DNA of 64,000 nucleotides. Source: Agrostemma githago. Taxonomy: Eukaryota > Streptophyta > Magnoliopsida > Caryophyllales > Caryophyllaceae. Each line of letters begins with the position of its first letter. The stretch's first letter is position 1. The position numbers were made by a program, and so were the translations under genes. The notes beneath the pieces are model-generated. The model had not been told where the DNA came from and did not search any database. It saw nothing but the letters and a program-made list of their open reading frames with translations. This document shows, in pieces, positions 1-11,917 of the stretch. The stretch spans positions 55,702,987 through 55,766,986 of the forward strand of contig OY288259.1 in the NCBI GenBank assembly GCA_958450325.1, written 5' to 3'.

Positions 1-609
1 TGAGGTACTACACCAAAAAATGGAGGTGGGAGAAGCTTACAAAATAGCCCTCAACACTTGGGCACAATGGGTTGACAATAACGTCAACAGGACTAAATCT
101 CAAGTCTTCTTTGTGGGCTATACTGCTATGCATTTCAAGTAAGCGGCTAACACCACATATAGTACACATACATACATACATACATACATACATACATAAA
201 TACAATCCGGCCCTTCCATATATATGAGACCAATCGACTTATTATTATTGCTAAAGTAGTGTTTTCCTGATTGGGATGGAGCAGGGGAGGAGATTGGAAT
301 ACAGGCGGAAGATGCGACAATGAAACTCAACCAATTGAAGATGGAAAGCTGGTTGAACCATATCCATGGATGATGACTGCTCTTGAAACAGTCATCTCAA
401 ACATGACTACACCGGTTACTTACCTCAACATCACCAAGTTAACTGATTACAGAAAGGACGGCCACCCCTCCAAATACCGACATCCTGGTTCACAATCTCG
501 CCCGGGTCTATACCAGGATTGTAGCCATTGGTGTCTTCCTGGGGTACCCGACTCTTGGAATCAACTTCTCTTTGCCTCCTTGTTATTGTCCTCTAATTCA
601 ACTCATTAA
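1..609 (+). CDS. TRICHOME BIREFRINGENCE-LIKE (TBL) protein, last two exons (5' part outside the window)
   Basis: This is the C-terminal end of a PMR5N/TBL-family protein; members are Golgi O-acetyltransferases that acetylate wall polysaccharides such as xylan. The penultimate exon enters from the left edge and ends at 138 (AA|GT donor at 139). The last exon runs 285-609 after a CAG acceptor at 282-284. The join restores the frame and gives MHFKGGDWNTGG. The last exon carries the family's second catalytic motif DxxH in QDCSHWCLPGVPDSWN, followed by a stop at 607-609. The GDS motif would lie upstream, outside the window. Exon phases and sequence match the complete TBL gene at 8020-9801, so the two are tandem duplicates now separated by copia-1. 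Seen: splice signals, motif, phase agreement. Known: family function. Nothing here suggests it is broken, but most of the gene is not visible. Confidence 0.9.
164..197. repeat. (CATA)n microsatellite in TBL intron
   Basis: About eight tandem ACAT/CATA units lie in the last intron of the first TBL gene. A similar array lies in the 3' flank of the second TBL gene at 9832-9858, so the tetranucleotide is associated with both paralogues but at different places. Confidence 0.9.
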
Positions 610-1018
610 TTACCTACTTAATTTTATCACCCTCTTCATCATATCTTGCTTCTCAACAAATTTTGCTTGTATACTCCCATTAGTTTGTAGATGATTCTTT
701 TTTATTTTATTTTTGGGATCCGGCCTCAACATGACCTCTAATACAGTATGTATACGGTATACCTTTATTTATACGAGTATTTTACATGATACGGAGTATT
801 GCATTTTCTTGTACAATTTGAGAAAAAAAATCGTCTCAGCCTACTAGCCTGATCACGTAACTGACTATGCGACTACAAAAAAGACGTAGGGTCTATGTCT
901 CAAACTAATTTAGTTTTCCAAAAGTAAAGAAAATAAAAGAAAAGGTCACTTAATGTCCCTTTTGTACAACACTACTATAAGAGAAATTTTGAGTAAAAAA
1001 AAGGAATTCTTTTATTTC
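610..1018. other. 3' flank of TBL gene, no gene seen
   Basis: AT-rich 3' untranslated and intergenic DNA. I see no open frame or repeat boundary in it until the ATTTC target duplication of copia-1 at 1014-1018. Confidence 0.6.
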
Positions 1019-1247
1019 TATTGAAGATATTAGTTAAAGATATTATTTAGGAATATCTTCTAGTCTTTGTAATCTGCTATATTTTGTAATCTTTGTATTA
1101 TTGTCAAATACGGTAACTTTCCTATTCCTAGGATTCTAGTTAGATACTAGGTTTACTCTTTCCTTAACTGTATTAGGTTTCTAGCTTGTATAAATATTGT
1201 GTTCATGTTAATGAAATTCTCAATTCACTTTCAATAACTTTTCTACA
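1019..1247 (+). repeat. 5' LTR of copia-1
   Basis: This 229-bp direct repeat begins TATTGAAGATATT and ends TTCTACA. The start is set by the purine tract before the 3' copy and by the ATTTC target duplication. A TATA-like TATAAATATTG occurs near 1192. Confidence 0.93.
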
Positions 1248-1349
1248 TGGTATCAGAGCAAAACGATTCCATCTAGAAAATCGCTTCCTTTCTCCCTTCT
1301 TCACGTCGACCCACATCAAAAAAAAAAAAAAAAAAAAAAAAATTGCGAG

Positions 1350-4300
1350 ATGGCCGGTTCCGCATCAATTCTCGCCAATCCTCACGAACCCAATGTCCCT
1401 CTTATCGCGGTGAATCTAGCCAACGTTACGGCACTCACCCCGGCAACTTATCGGAATTGGGCACGTCAAATTGAAGACCTACTTTTTGGCTTTGATTTGT
1501 TCAAATATCTTGATGGAACTCATCCATGTCCCGAAGCTACAATCACGGATGCTGTCACTAAAGCCACATCCACAAATCCGGCTCACCTAACATGGAACCG
1601 TCAAGACCGTCTTCTCAGTGCTGCCCTTCGTGGAACTGTATCTGATAGTATCGCTCCGTTCTTGCATAATTCCAAGACCTCTAGCGAAATCTGGACTAAT
1701 CTAAAGTCCACCTATGCCAATCCATCTCGTGGCCACATCCTTCAAATCAAGGATCGTTTCAACTCCATCTCAAAGGGTGGACACTCTGCCACAGAATATA
1801 TGCAGCTGATTCGCTCGTGTGTAGATGAATTAGTGTGAACATGACATAGGTCCACCCCGACGCGGCCACGCGCGGGTTTGGGGAGGCGAATGAATCTCCA
1901 TATGAGATGATCAAATTGAAATTTAAATCGAAGTAGGAGTCGCCACCGAATTTTGTGGTTATTCGGAACCGTTCGAGCCCACTCTATGTCGTAGTGGGCT
2001 GTATACAAAATACGGCCCATTTCCGATGTCAGAGTTTATTGGGCTCGTCCCTTTGCATATCGATACCGATGCCGACTGGGCGGTTAATCGTATATTGAAT
2101 GACTCTCGTTGCCAATGGTTTCGGACATCCGGAAACCACGGTTCTGAGTAAGGGGTGAGGGTACGTGTTGGGAAGTTCACTAAGAACACCCAACCCCGCC
2201 CGCACTTAGCGGCCTTTACTAAGATATCGTTCGTTTTTGGTGTACACGGGTTAGTTCGACGGTTGAATGATATGCAAACATTATTTTCCTAAGCATGTGA
2301 GAGAAAAATAAAATGGGTTGCTAAGTCGTTTAACGCATATTAAACTAATATCGTCAAAGTTATTTTAGCATGTGAGTTCGTTTTAGTCTAATAAAACGAT
2401 AAAAACAAATAAAAAGCTACAAACACGAGAAAACGAGTTAGTAACGGTGAATAAATCGAATAAAGATGTAAATAAATAATATGCATGATTTTAGAAAAGA
2501 TTTTATGACACGTGATTGATTAACACGTGTTGACCGAGGTCGAAAAAAAAGTATTTATTAAAATATGTCGCGAAAGTCGCATTTTAATATAAGGTTCGAA
2601 AAGAATTAAAAATAGAAAAGCGAAGAAACGAAAAATAAGGGGCCGACGGATCAGGCCACCGCGCGAGCCGCCTGGATGGCGCGCGACTCGCGTGGTGGTT
2701 TGTCGGTTTTTTTTTATTTGTTCGAAAATCGTTAATTTTTATAAATCGCGTACAAATATGGATTAATTTATACTCGATTCATATTTTCGATATTCGATTA
2801 TGAAATCGATATCGAATAGTCGGAATGATTTTATAAAAAGTTTTGAAAAAAACTTGCTTTGAACGAAAAAAGTGAAGAAAAAGAATTTTTTGAACGAAAA
2901 CGATGTTAATTCTCTCCGCGTTTAAAATCATCGAAAAAAGGTAATGATTTTATGAGCATCAACGAAAATTGATTAATTTAGTTCTTGTTAGATATGATAT
3001 CCGATTAGAGAATCGATATCATATCTTAAGAACGTTATAAAAAATTTTATTATCGAAAATAAATAAAAATATGATGCGACAAACGACCCGTATTAATAAC
3101 GCGAAACGATTGATGACCCATAAAATAAAATAAAAAAAGACGGACGAAAAGAGGGGAAAAAGACGTGAGAGAGAGAGAAAAAGGGGAAGAATCGGGTTTG
3201 ATTTACACCCTCAACCTACATGCTTTAGTTTCTCGGTATAAGGCTCGTCGGACGGTGGCTTAGGCACGGGAGCGTCGAGATGATGCGGATGAGTTAAGGT
3301 GGTGCGGATTTTTGTGTGTGAGGAGCGTCGGGTTCGGCCGGTTTGGACGGATCGGTTTCGTCGGATTTTTGAAACTACTTCGGGATTCCTTCGGACGTGT
3401 GTCGAGACTATATTTTGCTATATATCGAGTATGTGTGTCTAATAATTATGGTGTGTCGGAATTCTTGGTGTTTCATGTGTCGGGATTAATGATGTTTCAT
3501 GTGTCTTTTGTGTTGAATATGAGGTCCTATTTATAGGAGTCGAGGCAGCCTTGCTTGTGTGGCAAGAAATACCGGTTTGGATAGGAAATGCGAGAGTTCG
3601 TAAGGGAATAAACTTCTCGTTTCTTAGGGGCGAAGCAAACATCTCGGCTGGTTGGGGAGTGTTTGGCCGAGTATTCGGCTGTCTCGGCCGAGTATTTGGA
3701 GCTCGGTCGATGTCTGATTCAGTTTCCGGATAGAATTCCTACTTGAGATCGAATTCTACCCTTAAACGGATTTGTTTAATATTATTCGAAGCTGATTTTT
3801 TTGGTGTTTGAGTTCGAATCAGCCGTGTAGTGTCACGGCCAGCTCGTGTGACTCGAGAAAAAATATCTTTGACCGGGTTTGACTCGGTCGCTAAAAGACG
3901 GTTTTACCCCCGTTGTCGGAATCGACCCAAATTAGTCTCATTTGACTCGAAAAGACCCACTGGGCCTGGATTTGAGATTGGTTTTGTAAGATTTGTACTC
4001 CGTAATAAGCCTAAACCAAATGTCCATGATTTCGAGCCCATATCCGAGTCTATTAAAGCATGTTTGCGTCCTATCATCATCAGGTGTTTGGCGGGACCTA
4101 CTATAGACACCTGGCGGTCAAAATGTGGGTGTCTACAATTAGCCAACCTAGGAAAACCCATGGATGACGAAGATATTATCGCCAAGGTTATCAATGGACT
4201 CGACTATGAAAACTATCGCTCTCTTGTTGATGTTGTCAAACATTGGGACACCCTCATCTCTTTCGACGCCCTACATGAACGTCTCATCCAATATGACCTC

Positions 4301-7300
4301 TCTCTCAAACACACCCAAAACTCCACCACCAACAACCCTCAAGCCAACACCGTTAACCTTCCCGATACCTACTCCCCAAATTGGATCATCGATAGTGGTG
4401 CATCTCATCACATCACTCATGATCTCAATAACCTTGCACTCCATGCACCATATGACGGAAACGACGATCTCCTAATTGGCGATGGCTCTCCTCTTACCAT
4501 AAATAATATTGGTTCCTTTTCTATAAAAACTTCTTCCTCTCATCTAATTAAATTTAATCATGTTTTACATGCTCCTAAAATTTCCAAAAATATTATTTCT
4601 GTCTCACAATTTTGTCATGACAACAATGCTATTGCTAAATTTTTTTCTAAATCTTGTGTGTTGCAGGACCGAATAACGGGACAGGTGCTACTAACGGGAC
4701 AACTTAAATCCGGATTATACATATGGACTCCTCCGCCCGCCGCCTCACCCATCTCGGCCTACACCACCTCCATCTCTCCGGACCCATGGCATCACAAACT
4801 TGGTCATCTATCCTTATCTATACTTAGCTCTATTACTAGTTTAGCTAAAATAAAAACTACACCGGCCTCGTCCAACCCGTGTAATGCATGCAATATTAAT
4901 AAAAGTCATAAACTTCCTTTTTCTACTTCTTCTTCATCTTCTTCTCACCCCCTAGAATTAGTTTTCTCGGATGTATGGACATCTCCTCTTTACTCCGTAG
5001 ATAATTTTAAATATTATGTCGTGTTTGTCGATCACTTTACTAGATACACTTGGTTATATCCCTTAAAACGTAAATCTGATAAGTCCTCGGTCTTTAATCG
5101 TTTTCGTGCCTTAGTCGAATTTTTTTTTAATCGACCCATAATTCAAATTTTTTCCGACAACGGGGGTGAATATTTAAAACTCACCCCCTCCGTCACCTCC
5201 GATGGTATAACCCATCTCACCTCTCCTCCCCACACCCCTGAAAACAATGGTATCTCTGAGAGACGTCATCGTCATATTGTCGAAACCGGGCTCTCCCTCC
5301 TCACCCATGCTCACATACCTACCACGTATTGGTCGTATGCCTTTGTCACTACGGTTTACTTAATAAATCGCATGCCCACGCCCGTCCTACACAATGACTC
5401 TCCTTTTCTTAGGTTATTTGGTTCTATTCCAAATTATAATAAACTTCGTAGCTTTGGTTGTCTTTGTTATCCTTGGTTACGTCCTTATACGTCTCACAAA
5501 CTTGATCCACGTTCTAAACCGTGTATCTTTGTTGGTTATTCCTCCACTCAAAGTGCTTATTACTGTTTAGAACCCGTGTCAAATAAAATTTATACTTCAC
5601 GACACGTAAAATTTTGTGAGTCGGTCTTCCCTTTTCCCTCCCTCTTACCCGGCGTTCCTTCCCCGGTCACCCCGTCCCAATGGCTATCGGACCCACTTTT
5701 TATGATAGTCCCTACCCCAAATCCCGACCCGGTCCCAAATCAGCCCGACCTGGTCCCTCCCTCCCCGGTACAACCGCGTCCCGACCCGGCCACCCCCCTG
5801 CGTGTCTACACACGCAGAACCCGCCCCCCACGGACCCCTCCCGTCGTCCCACCCTCCCCCCCGTCTTCCGCTGCCTCCTCACCCTCCTCCACTGCCTCTC
5901 CCTCGTCGTCCCCCTCCTCCTCGCCTGAGTCTTCCTCTTCCTCGGTTCCACTTACCGAACCGTCCCCCTCTTCCCCTCCTCCTCCCTCGAACCGACCTGT
6001 GACTCGTGCTATGCACAATATTAGAGTCCCTAACCCTAAGTATGCCTCTCTAGCCTCCGTTGTATCTCCTTCCCTCCCTCCTACTACGGTCAAATCTGCC
6101 CTAGCTGACCCAAATTGGCACTCAGCCATGGTAGATGAATACCAAGCCTTAGTTAAAAATAACACATGGGAACTTGTTCCTCCTAATCCATCCTACAATG
6201 TAATTGGTTGCAAGTGAGTTTTTCGTATTAAATATAATCCCGACAACTCAATTCAAAAATATAAAGCACGATTAGTTGCTAAAGGTTTTCTTCAACGTCC
6301 TGGAGTAGATTACTCTGAAACTTTTAGTCCTGTTGTTAAGCCGGTAACAGTTCGTCTCGTCTTAGCACTTGCTCTCTCCCGTGGTTGGTCTCTGCGACAA
6401 CTTGATATCAACAACGCTTTTCTTCAAGGTACTCTTACTGAAACTGTTTTTATGTCTCAACCTCCTGGTTTTATTAATGCAAATTCTCCTTCTTTTGTTT
6501 GCAAATTATCTAAAGCTATTTATGGTCTCAAACAAGCTCCTAGGGCTTGGTACAATGAACTTAAATCCTATTTACTCTCTTATGGTTTTAAACAATCAAT
6601 TTCTGATCCCTCCCTTTTTATTCACAAAGTTATGACTAATCCTATTTTTCTTCTTGTTTATGTTGATGACATTATTGTCACCGGTCCACCGACGAAGGAA
6701 CTTCAATCCTTCTTCGTTTCTTTTTCTCGTCGCTTTTCTCTTAAAGATCTTGGTTTTCCGTCATATTTTCTTGGTGTTGAGGTTACTCCTACTAAAACAG
6801 GCCTAGCCCTCACACAAACTAAATATACCTATGACATTCTCTCCCGTTACAACATGCTTGGCTGTAAACCTACCCCCACCCCCATCGTCGCCTACCCCCC
6901 ACTCAAGGCTACTACGGGCAAACCCATCCCCAATCCCACGGACTACCGCGCTATTGTTGGTAGCCTCTTATATCTTTCTCTCACCCGTCCCGATATCGCG
7001 TTTGGTGTCAACAAGCTTGCACAGTTTTTGCAGGATCCTCAAGAGTCTCATTGGCTAGCCTTGAAGCGGATGCTTCGTTACCTAAAAGGCACTCTAACGG
7101 TTGGTATTAATTTATTTCGCGATACTCCTCTTTCTCTTCATGCTTTTTGTGATGCAGACTGGGCAAGTGATGGCAACAAATATACTTCTACTACCGGATT
7201 TATTATCTACCTTGGCCGGAACCCAATTGCTTGGTCTTCTCGGAAACAACGAGCACTAGCGCTCTCTACTACGGAAGCTGAATTTCGGGCAGTGGCTTCA

Positions 7301-7639
7301 ACCACAACCGAACTGATTTGGCTCCGCTCTCTTCTCTCCGAACTTTGCTTCACCATTAAGTCTCCTCCAGTGATCTACTGTGATAATCTTGGTGCTACTC
7401 ATTATGCAGCAAATCCAGTTTTTCACTCACGAATGAAATATGTAGCCCTTGCGTTCTATTTCGTTCGAGAACATGTTCAAAATGGGACACTACGTGTTCA
7501 ACACATATCCACTTCCGACGAACTTGCAGATGCGCTAACCAAACCTCTTCCTAAGGCACGGTTTTACTCGTTATTACTCAAGCTCGGCCTTTCCTTTGGA
7601 ACGTCCGACTTGCGGGAGCGTATTGAAGATATTAGTTAA
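1350..7639 (+). pseudogene. copia-1 gag-pol, disrupted polyprotein
   Basis: Gag starts at 1350 (MAGSASILANPHEP) and is cut at 1833 by a solo LTR, resuming at 4138-4142 after the ATTAG duplication. Near 4330 about 240 bp are missing relative to copia-3, removing the CX2CX4HX4C zinc knuckle that copia-3 keeps. Downstream come protease WIIDSGA (about 4381), the integrase HHCC region (WHHKLGH about 4789), the integrase core (SDVW about 4966, SDNGGEY about 5152, SERRH about 5248), RT (QLDINNAF about 6400, YVDD 6659-6670) and RNase H (DADWASD, TTEAEF, YCDNLGA). A TGA at 6215-6217 replaces a Trp codon at the start of RT, where copia-3 has TGG. The frame continues after it to the stop at 7637-7639 inside the 3' LTR. 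The three lesions mean no full polyprotein; RT and RNase H are otherwise open. Confidence 0.92.
1834..4137 (-). mobile_element. Solo LTR (Tat/Ogre-like gypsy candidate), family shared with 16995-19621
   Basis: A 2304-bp insert in copia-1 gag is bounded by TGTGAACATG and GGTGTCTACA with a perfect 5-bp duplication ATTAG (1829-1833 and 4138-4142). It has no coding capacity for transposition. Its right end matches, in reverse orientation, the start of the second copy at 16995 (TGTAGACACCC). The inverted TATAAATA promoter-like box at 3528-3535 fixes the orientation as minus. TG..CA ends, a 5-bp duplication and a lack of internal domains are expected of a solo LTR. Very long LTRs are known in the Tat/Ogre gypsy lineage. 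A non-autonomous element with diverged ends cannot be excluded. Confidence 0.75.
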
Positions 7640-7849
7640 AGATATTATTTAGGAATATCTTCCAATCTTTGTAATCTGCTATATTTTGTAATCTTTGTAT
7701 TATTGTCAAATACGGTAACTTTTCTATTCCTACGATTCTAGTTAGATACTAGGTTTACTCTTTCCTTAACTGTATTAGGTTTCTAGCTTGTATAAATATT
7801 GTGCTCATGTTAACGAAATTCTCAATTCACTTTCAATAACTTTTCTACA
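7621..7849 (+). repeat. 3' LTR of copia-1
   Basis: Same length (229 bp) and termini as the 5' copy. It overlaps the last codons of pol, which ends REREDIS-like inside the LTR at 7639. It is followed directly by the ATTTC duplication at 7850-7854. Confidence 0.93.
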
Positions 7850-8019
7850 ATTTCTCCTTTACATTTTGCCGCCAAATTCATGAACCCTCTAACTGACATA
7901 ACAACCATGCATCATAACAGTACCCCTCTGCATTCATAATTACCAAAAGAATTGAAGAATTCATAAACTCAAAAGGAAGGCGCATCCATAACCTAACCTC
8001 CTCTCAGCTTGTTTCATCA
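7850..8019 (+). promoter_or_regulatory. Promoter-proximal / 5' UTR region of the complete TBL gene
   Basis: Only 170 bp separate the copia-1 3' LTR from the TBL start codon, so the LTR (with its own TATA-like sequence) is the proximal upstream region of this gene. I see no unambiguous host TATA box in this stretch. The context around the ATG is TCATCAATGGC. Confidence 0.45.
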
Positions 8020-9801
8020 ATGGCGGCAAAACAAAACCAATTAATCTTCACACTTTTTCTAGTCCTACTATCTCTTCTAATCTTGCTACTAAACTCTCCA
8101 TTATTAACACCAAACTACTCTTTTATAACCTCCATTAATGAATCAACTCTCACCTCAAAGCTTCTCTCTACTTCCAACTCCATAACTTCCCTATCCTCCA
8201 TCCCTGCCCTTTTCCCTACTGTCAGTGTCATCCAAAACGGCTCGGTTTTGTTCACTGAAAACAACTCAAGTTTCGATCTTGGTCTCCATGTCCATGCTCT
8301 TGTCTCTCCAAGAAGTCAGAGTGATGAGAGCGGTAAGATTGGTTCTTGTGATATATTTGATGGGAAATGGGTTGCGGATGATTCTGACCCGGTTTACCCT
8401 CCCGGGTCATGCCCGTATCTCGACTACGCCTTCAATTGTTTCAACAATGGCCGTCTTGATCTTGGTTACTTGAGGTATAGATGGCAGCCTTATGGGTGTG
8501 ATGTTCCAAGGTCTGTTCTGATCTGTTACTGTTGAGTACAGCATTTATTTCTGACTTCGATTAGATTGCATTAATTTGTTATTAATTCTTGATTTTGGAT
8601 TGAATGTTAGATTTGATGGGAAGAAAATGTTGGAGATGTTGAGAGGGAAAAGAATGGTGTTTGTTGGAGATTCATTGAACAGGAATATGTGGCAGTCTTT
8701 GGTTTGTTCTTTAAGAATGTCATTACTTGATCAAACCAGAATCTTGGAAGTTTCTGAGAGGAGACAACTCAAAAAAGAAGGTTTCTATGCTTATGTATTT
8801 CAGGTGATTTCTTTCTACTCCCATCATTTTATGATCTTGATACATTCTCTGTTATATTAATAATAATGGGTTTAATTATCTCCCTGCAATTAATATTATT
8901 GTGTTTATTTAGGATTATAATTGCACCATAGAGTTCATCAGAGCGCCTTTCTTAGTTCAACAATGGAAAATTCCAGCAAGAATCGAGGGTGTACAGTCCC
9001 GAAAAGAAACCCTGCGACTCGATATGATGCAGGCCTCAACCTCCAAGTACAATAATGCTGATTTTCTCATCTTCAATACAGGCCATTGGTGGACGTACCA
9101 TAAAACTCAAAACGGGTCAATTATTAACTTAATTAATACGAGTACTACATTAATATTAGTTGATGAGTACTACTTCCAAGAGGGTGATTAATTATATTTA
9201 TGAATGCAGGCAGAACTACTTCCAAGAGGGTGATTTGGTACATAGGAAATTGAAGGTGAAGGAAGCTTATACAAAGGCCTTAAACACTTGGAGTAAATGG
9301 GTAGACAGGAAAGTGGATCGGAAAAAAACCACAGTACTTTTTGCAGGCTATTCTGCTTCTCATTTCAGGTAGGCAGACTGTACTATTGTGTCGTCGATTT
9401 GCCATCAGGCGCTTCATTTTGGTAATTCAGTTTAGTCGATGTAGTTAATAACGTAGTTATTTTTGTTGGGTGGCAGAGGAGGGCAGTGGAATTCAGGAGG
9501 AAGTTGTGACGGGGAGACGGAACCCATTAGTAATGACAGCTTTCTAATGCCATATCCATGGATGATGAGGGCGCTTGAATCGGTGATATCACAGATGGCC
9601 ACTCCAGTCGTGTATCTCAACATAACAAAGATGACGGGTTACAGGAAAGATGCACACCCATCGATAAACAGACAGCCAGGAGCAGGGGGGGTAAGGACGA
9701 CGCCTGGTATGATCCAGGATTGCAGTCACTGGTGCCTTCCTGGTGTTCCTGACTCCTGGAACCAGCTTCTGTATGCATCTTTGGCGCTGTCGTCATACTA
9801 A
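8020..9801 (+). CDS. TRICHOME BIREFRINGENCE-LIKE (TBL) protein, probable polysaccharide O-acetyltransferase
   Basis: Five exons: 8020-8510, 8611-8803, 8913-9115, 9210-9368 and 9477-9801. All introns are GT-AG, and the phases join to 457 codons including the stop (456 aa), normal for the family. The N-terminus has a short cytosolic tail and one hydrophobic anchor (residues about 8-28), as in Golgi type II proteins, then a Ser/Thr-rich stem. The TBL domain starts at CDIFDGKWV. The GDS esterase motif is VFVGDSLNRN (about 183-185) and the DxxH motif is DCSHWC (about 430-433), so both catalytic motifs are intact. Family members transfer acetyl groups to xylan and other wall glycans; the exact substrate cannot be told from sequence. 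The gene lies directly downstream of copia-1 and is the complete paralogue of the partial gene at 1-609. A 19-bp repeat of exon 4 sits in intron 3. Confidence 0.95.
9171..9235 (+). repeat. 19-bp direct repeat: exon 4 start copied into intron 3
   Basis: TACTTCCAAGAGGGTGATT occurs at 9171-9189 in intron 3 and again at 9217-9235 at the beginning of exon 4, 46 bp apart. Only the second copy is preceded by a CAG acceptor in phase with exon 3. Confidence 0.95.
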
Positions 9802-9831
9802 GTCTTCCCTTGAGAAGTTTGTAGATAATCA

Positions 9832-9858
9832 GTACATACATACATACATACATACATA
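9832..9858. repeat. (CATA)n microsatellite, 3' flank of TBL gene
   Basis: About six tandem CATA units lie 31 bp after the TBL stop codon, probably in the 3' UTR. Confidence 0.9.
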
Positions 9859-11184
9859 TAGGAAGTTTTTGTATGCTATGGATATGCTAGATTGAAGTGA
9901 ATTGAGAAAATTGGTTGTAGATTGAATGTTGGCTGTATAATCAGTAACTGACAGTCAGTGTAATCAGAAATGAAAATACTACTGTGCTGAGTTCACAGCA
10001 GGATTGATGTTTTAATGATTTAGGCCTACTTTTGGGCCTTTTGTTTTTGTTTTGCCTTGATCAATTTCATCTGTTTTTCTTATCGAACAAAATCCGGAAA
10101 AATAATCAAATAGAGTGAAATTCACGGGATGTCAAGATTATTGTTCAATTTTATCTCGTTATTATAATTACAGTATCTTGTTTGATATTGATGCTTTTTT
10201 TGCTTAAAAAAATAGAATTAAGTAATTGATATTCATTACATGTAAGTTGAAATACATCACATATGTAAAAGATACAACAAAATTACTATTAATGGTGACG
10301 AAAATTTATTATAATAATATTTTATGTTGATCCTCAATACTCTATACCAGTCCGCAAAAACCACTTAATCAATAGAAAGAAATTGAAGCCATCTATTTAT
10401 AAATTTCTCAACAGCAATTATTATCCATTATTATTTAGAAAAAAATTCATCAATACTTAGCGTGCAACAATTTTTTACAAGTATGTATGTAATACATAAA
10501 AATTAAAACTTATTGAGGACGAAGAAATGCTGCTAAGAATTTAATTTTAAACCAATTCAAATTTTAGCTAATATAAACCCAAAGAATTTTTTGACTTAGT
10601 ACTCATATGTCATAGGAGTACATATCAATAAGCAAAGACTACTTCGTTTTATAGATCCTCAACTCCCCAATCACAATTGAGATCTAATAATATCATTTCC
10701 AAAGTCGTATTCTTACTCAGTACTCGTATGGTTAAATGAAGCAAATTATATACTACATTCTTAGTATAACTTGGATCGCTTACGCCAAAATGTTGTTCTT
10801 TCTTGCCTAAACATCTACTCCGTAAATCATAAAAAAAGGGGGGGAGGGAAGAAAATTATTGAAGAGCATACTCTATTAAAAAAGGAGCAACATTGGAGTA
10901 CAGTACTTGTTAAATTTTTTTGGTTGAAAAAAATTGTATTCCCTTGGTCTCTATCATTTATTTAGATTTGAATAAAATATTTCTGACAAAAAATATAAAA
11001 AGTAAAACACACGATAGAGAGAAAGACAATAATATACGGAGTATTCACTTAAAAATGCTCAATTATCTAGTTTTTTTTATGATTCAAATAAATTTATAGT
11101 GCTAATTGTTTGACCGATGTAGTGGAAATGTTGAAACTTAAATACAGTATATACACTAAGTAGTAGTAGTAGTTAGGGAGGTAA
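9859..11184. other. AT-rich intergenic region, no gene recognised
   Basis: I see no convincing coding frame or RNA gene. Several TACTCCGTA-like words, typical remnants of Stowaway MITE ends, are scattered here. The stretch ends at the TAA duplication of the Harbinger-type element. Confidence 0.5.
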
Positions 11185-11641
11185 GGGCAAAAGCAATGGT
11201 AGGAGTTCCATATCATGTTTTTTATTGCCACATCAACATATTTTCTTATATATGGAACTTCTACATTTTGATCTCATGGTTAGAGTTTCATACTATCTTT
11301 TTTTCTTTTTAGTGGGACCAATTGATTTTTGATTATTATTTTATCTAATTACCAACAAATCTAATTTTAAATATATGAACATTAATTAAATATTTATAGT
11401 TGTGTAAATTAACTCAATAACATTTTCATAAATTTTGGTTACTTGAATCAGTGGCGGAGCCGGAACTTTAAAATAGGGGTTCACTTTTAAAAAAATAAAT
11501 GAATTACCAAGAATATAAAATATTAATTAAAAATAGAAATTGATCGTGTCATCACATAGTTACATATTGTCCGTTAAACTATAAATATTAAATATAACTT
11601 AAAGACCCCGACGAGATTTCATGTTCTGAAAACGTTTCAAT

Positions 11642-11817
11642 CAGAGGGGATCTAGCTAGTAGCAAAGGGTAGCATTCGCTACCCCAAATTTGAAAAAAAT
11701 GGTTAAAATTATCGACTTTTGCTACTCCAAACTTCGTAAAAATGATACATTTTCATATGAAGTAAGCAAATATGATGAAATCGCTACCCCAAAATTTGAA
11801 CTCTGGATTCGCCCCTG
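11642..11817. mobile_element. 176-bp hAT-type MITE (hAT-2) nested in hAT-1
   Basis: It starts CAGAGGGGATC and ends GATTCGCCCCTG, with a perfect 8-bp duplication GTTTCAAT at 11634-11641 and 11818-11825. The terminal inverted repeat is short and imperfect, so the exact duplication carries most of the weight. Confidence 0.65.
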
Positions 11818-11917
11818 GTTTCAATACATCATCGTCACTAACTTTGATAAAAAGATCTTTCTCTATATATGAGACTAAACAATGATTCAAAAGAGGATCA
11901 CTCATACTATTCCTCAA

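Larger units (their letters stand above)
1019..7849 (+). mobile_element. Ty1/copia LTR retrotransposon, copia-1 (degenerate)
   Basis: The two 229-bp LTRs are at 1019-1247 and 7621-7849. The element is flanked by a perfect 5-bp target duplication ATTTC (1014-1018 and 7850-7854). A primer site starting TGGTATCAGAGC follows the 5' LTR at 1248, as expected for priming by initiator-Met tRNA. A purine tract GCGGGAGCG precedes the 3' LTR. The LTRs differ at 6 sites by eye. The domain order gag-protease-integrase-RT-RNase H is copia; the RT wording (VKPVTVR, QLDINNAFLQG) resembles the Ale/Retrofit lineage, which is inference. The element carries a solo LTR (1834-4137) and is a sister of copia-3 at 56206-62581. 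It sits between the two TBL genes without touching either. Confidence 0.95.

Noticed and set aside
1742..4194. Small frames within the solo LTR at 1834-4137
   Set aside because: No domains. The two frames near 1959-2189 and 19266-19496 are the same stretch of LTR in two copies, not a conserved gene.
5712..6165. Antisense and alternative frames over the Pro/Ser-rich linker of copia-1 pol
   Set aside because: Compositional shadows of the linker; the same shadows recur in copia-3 at 57890-58384.
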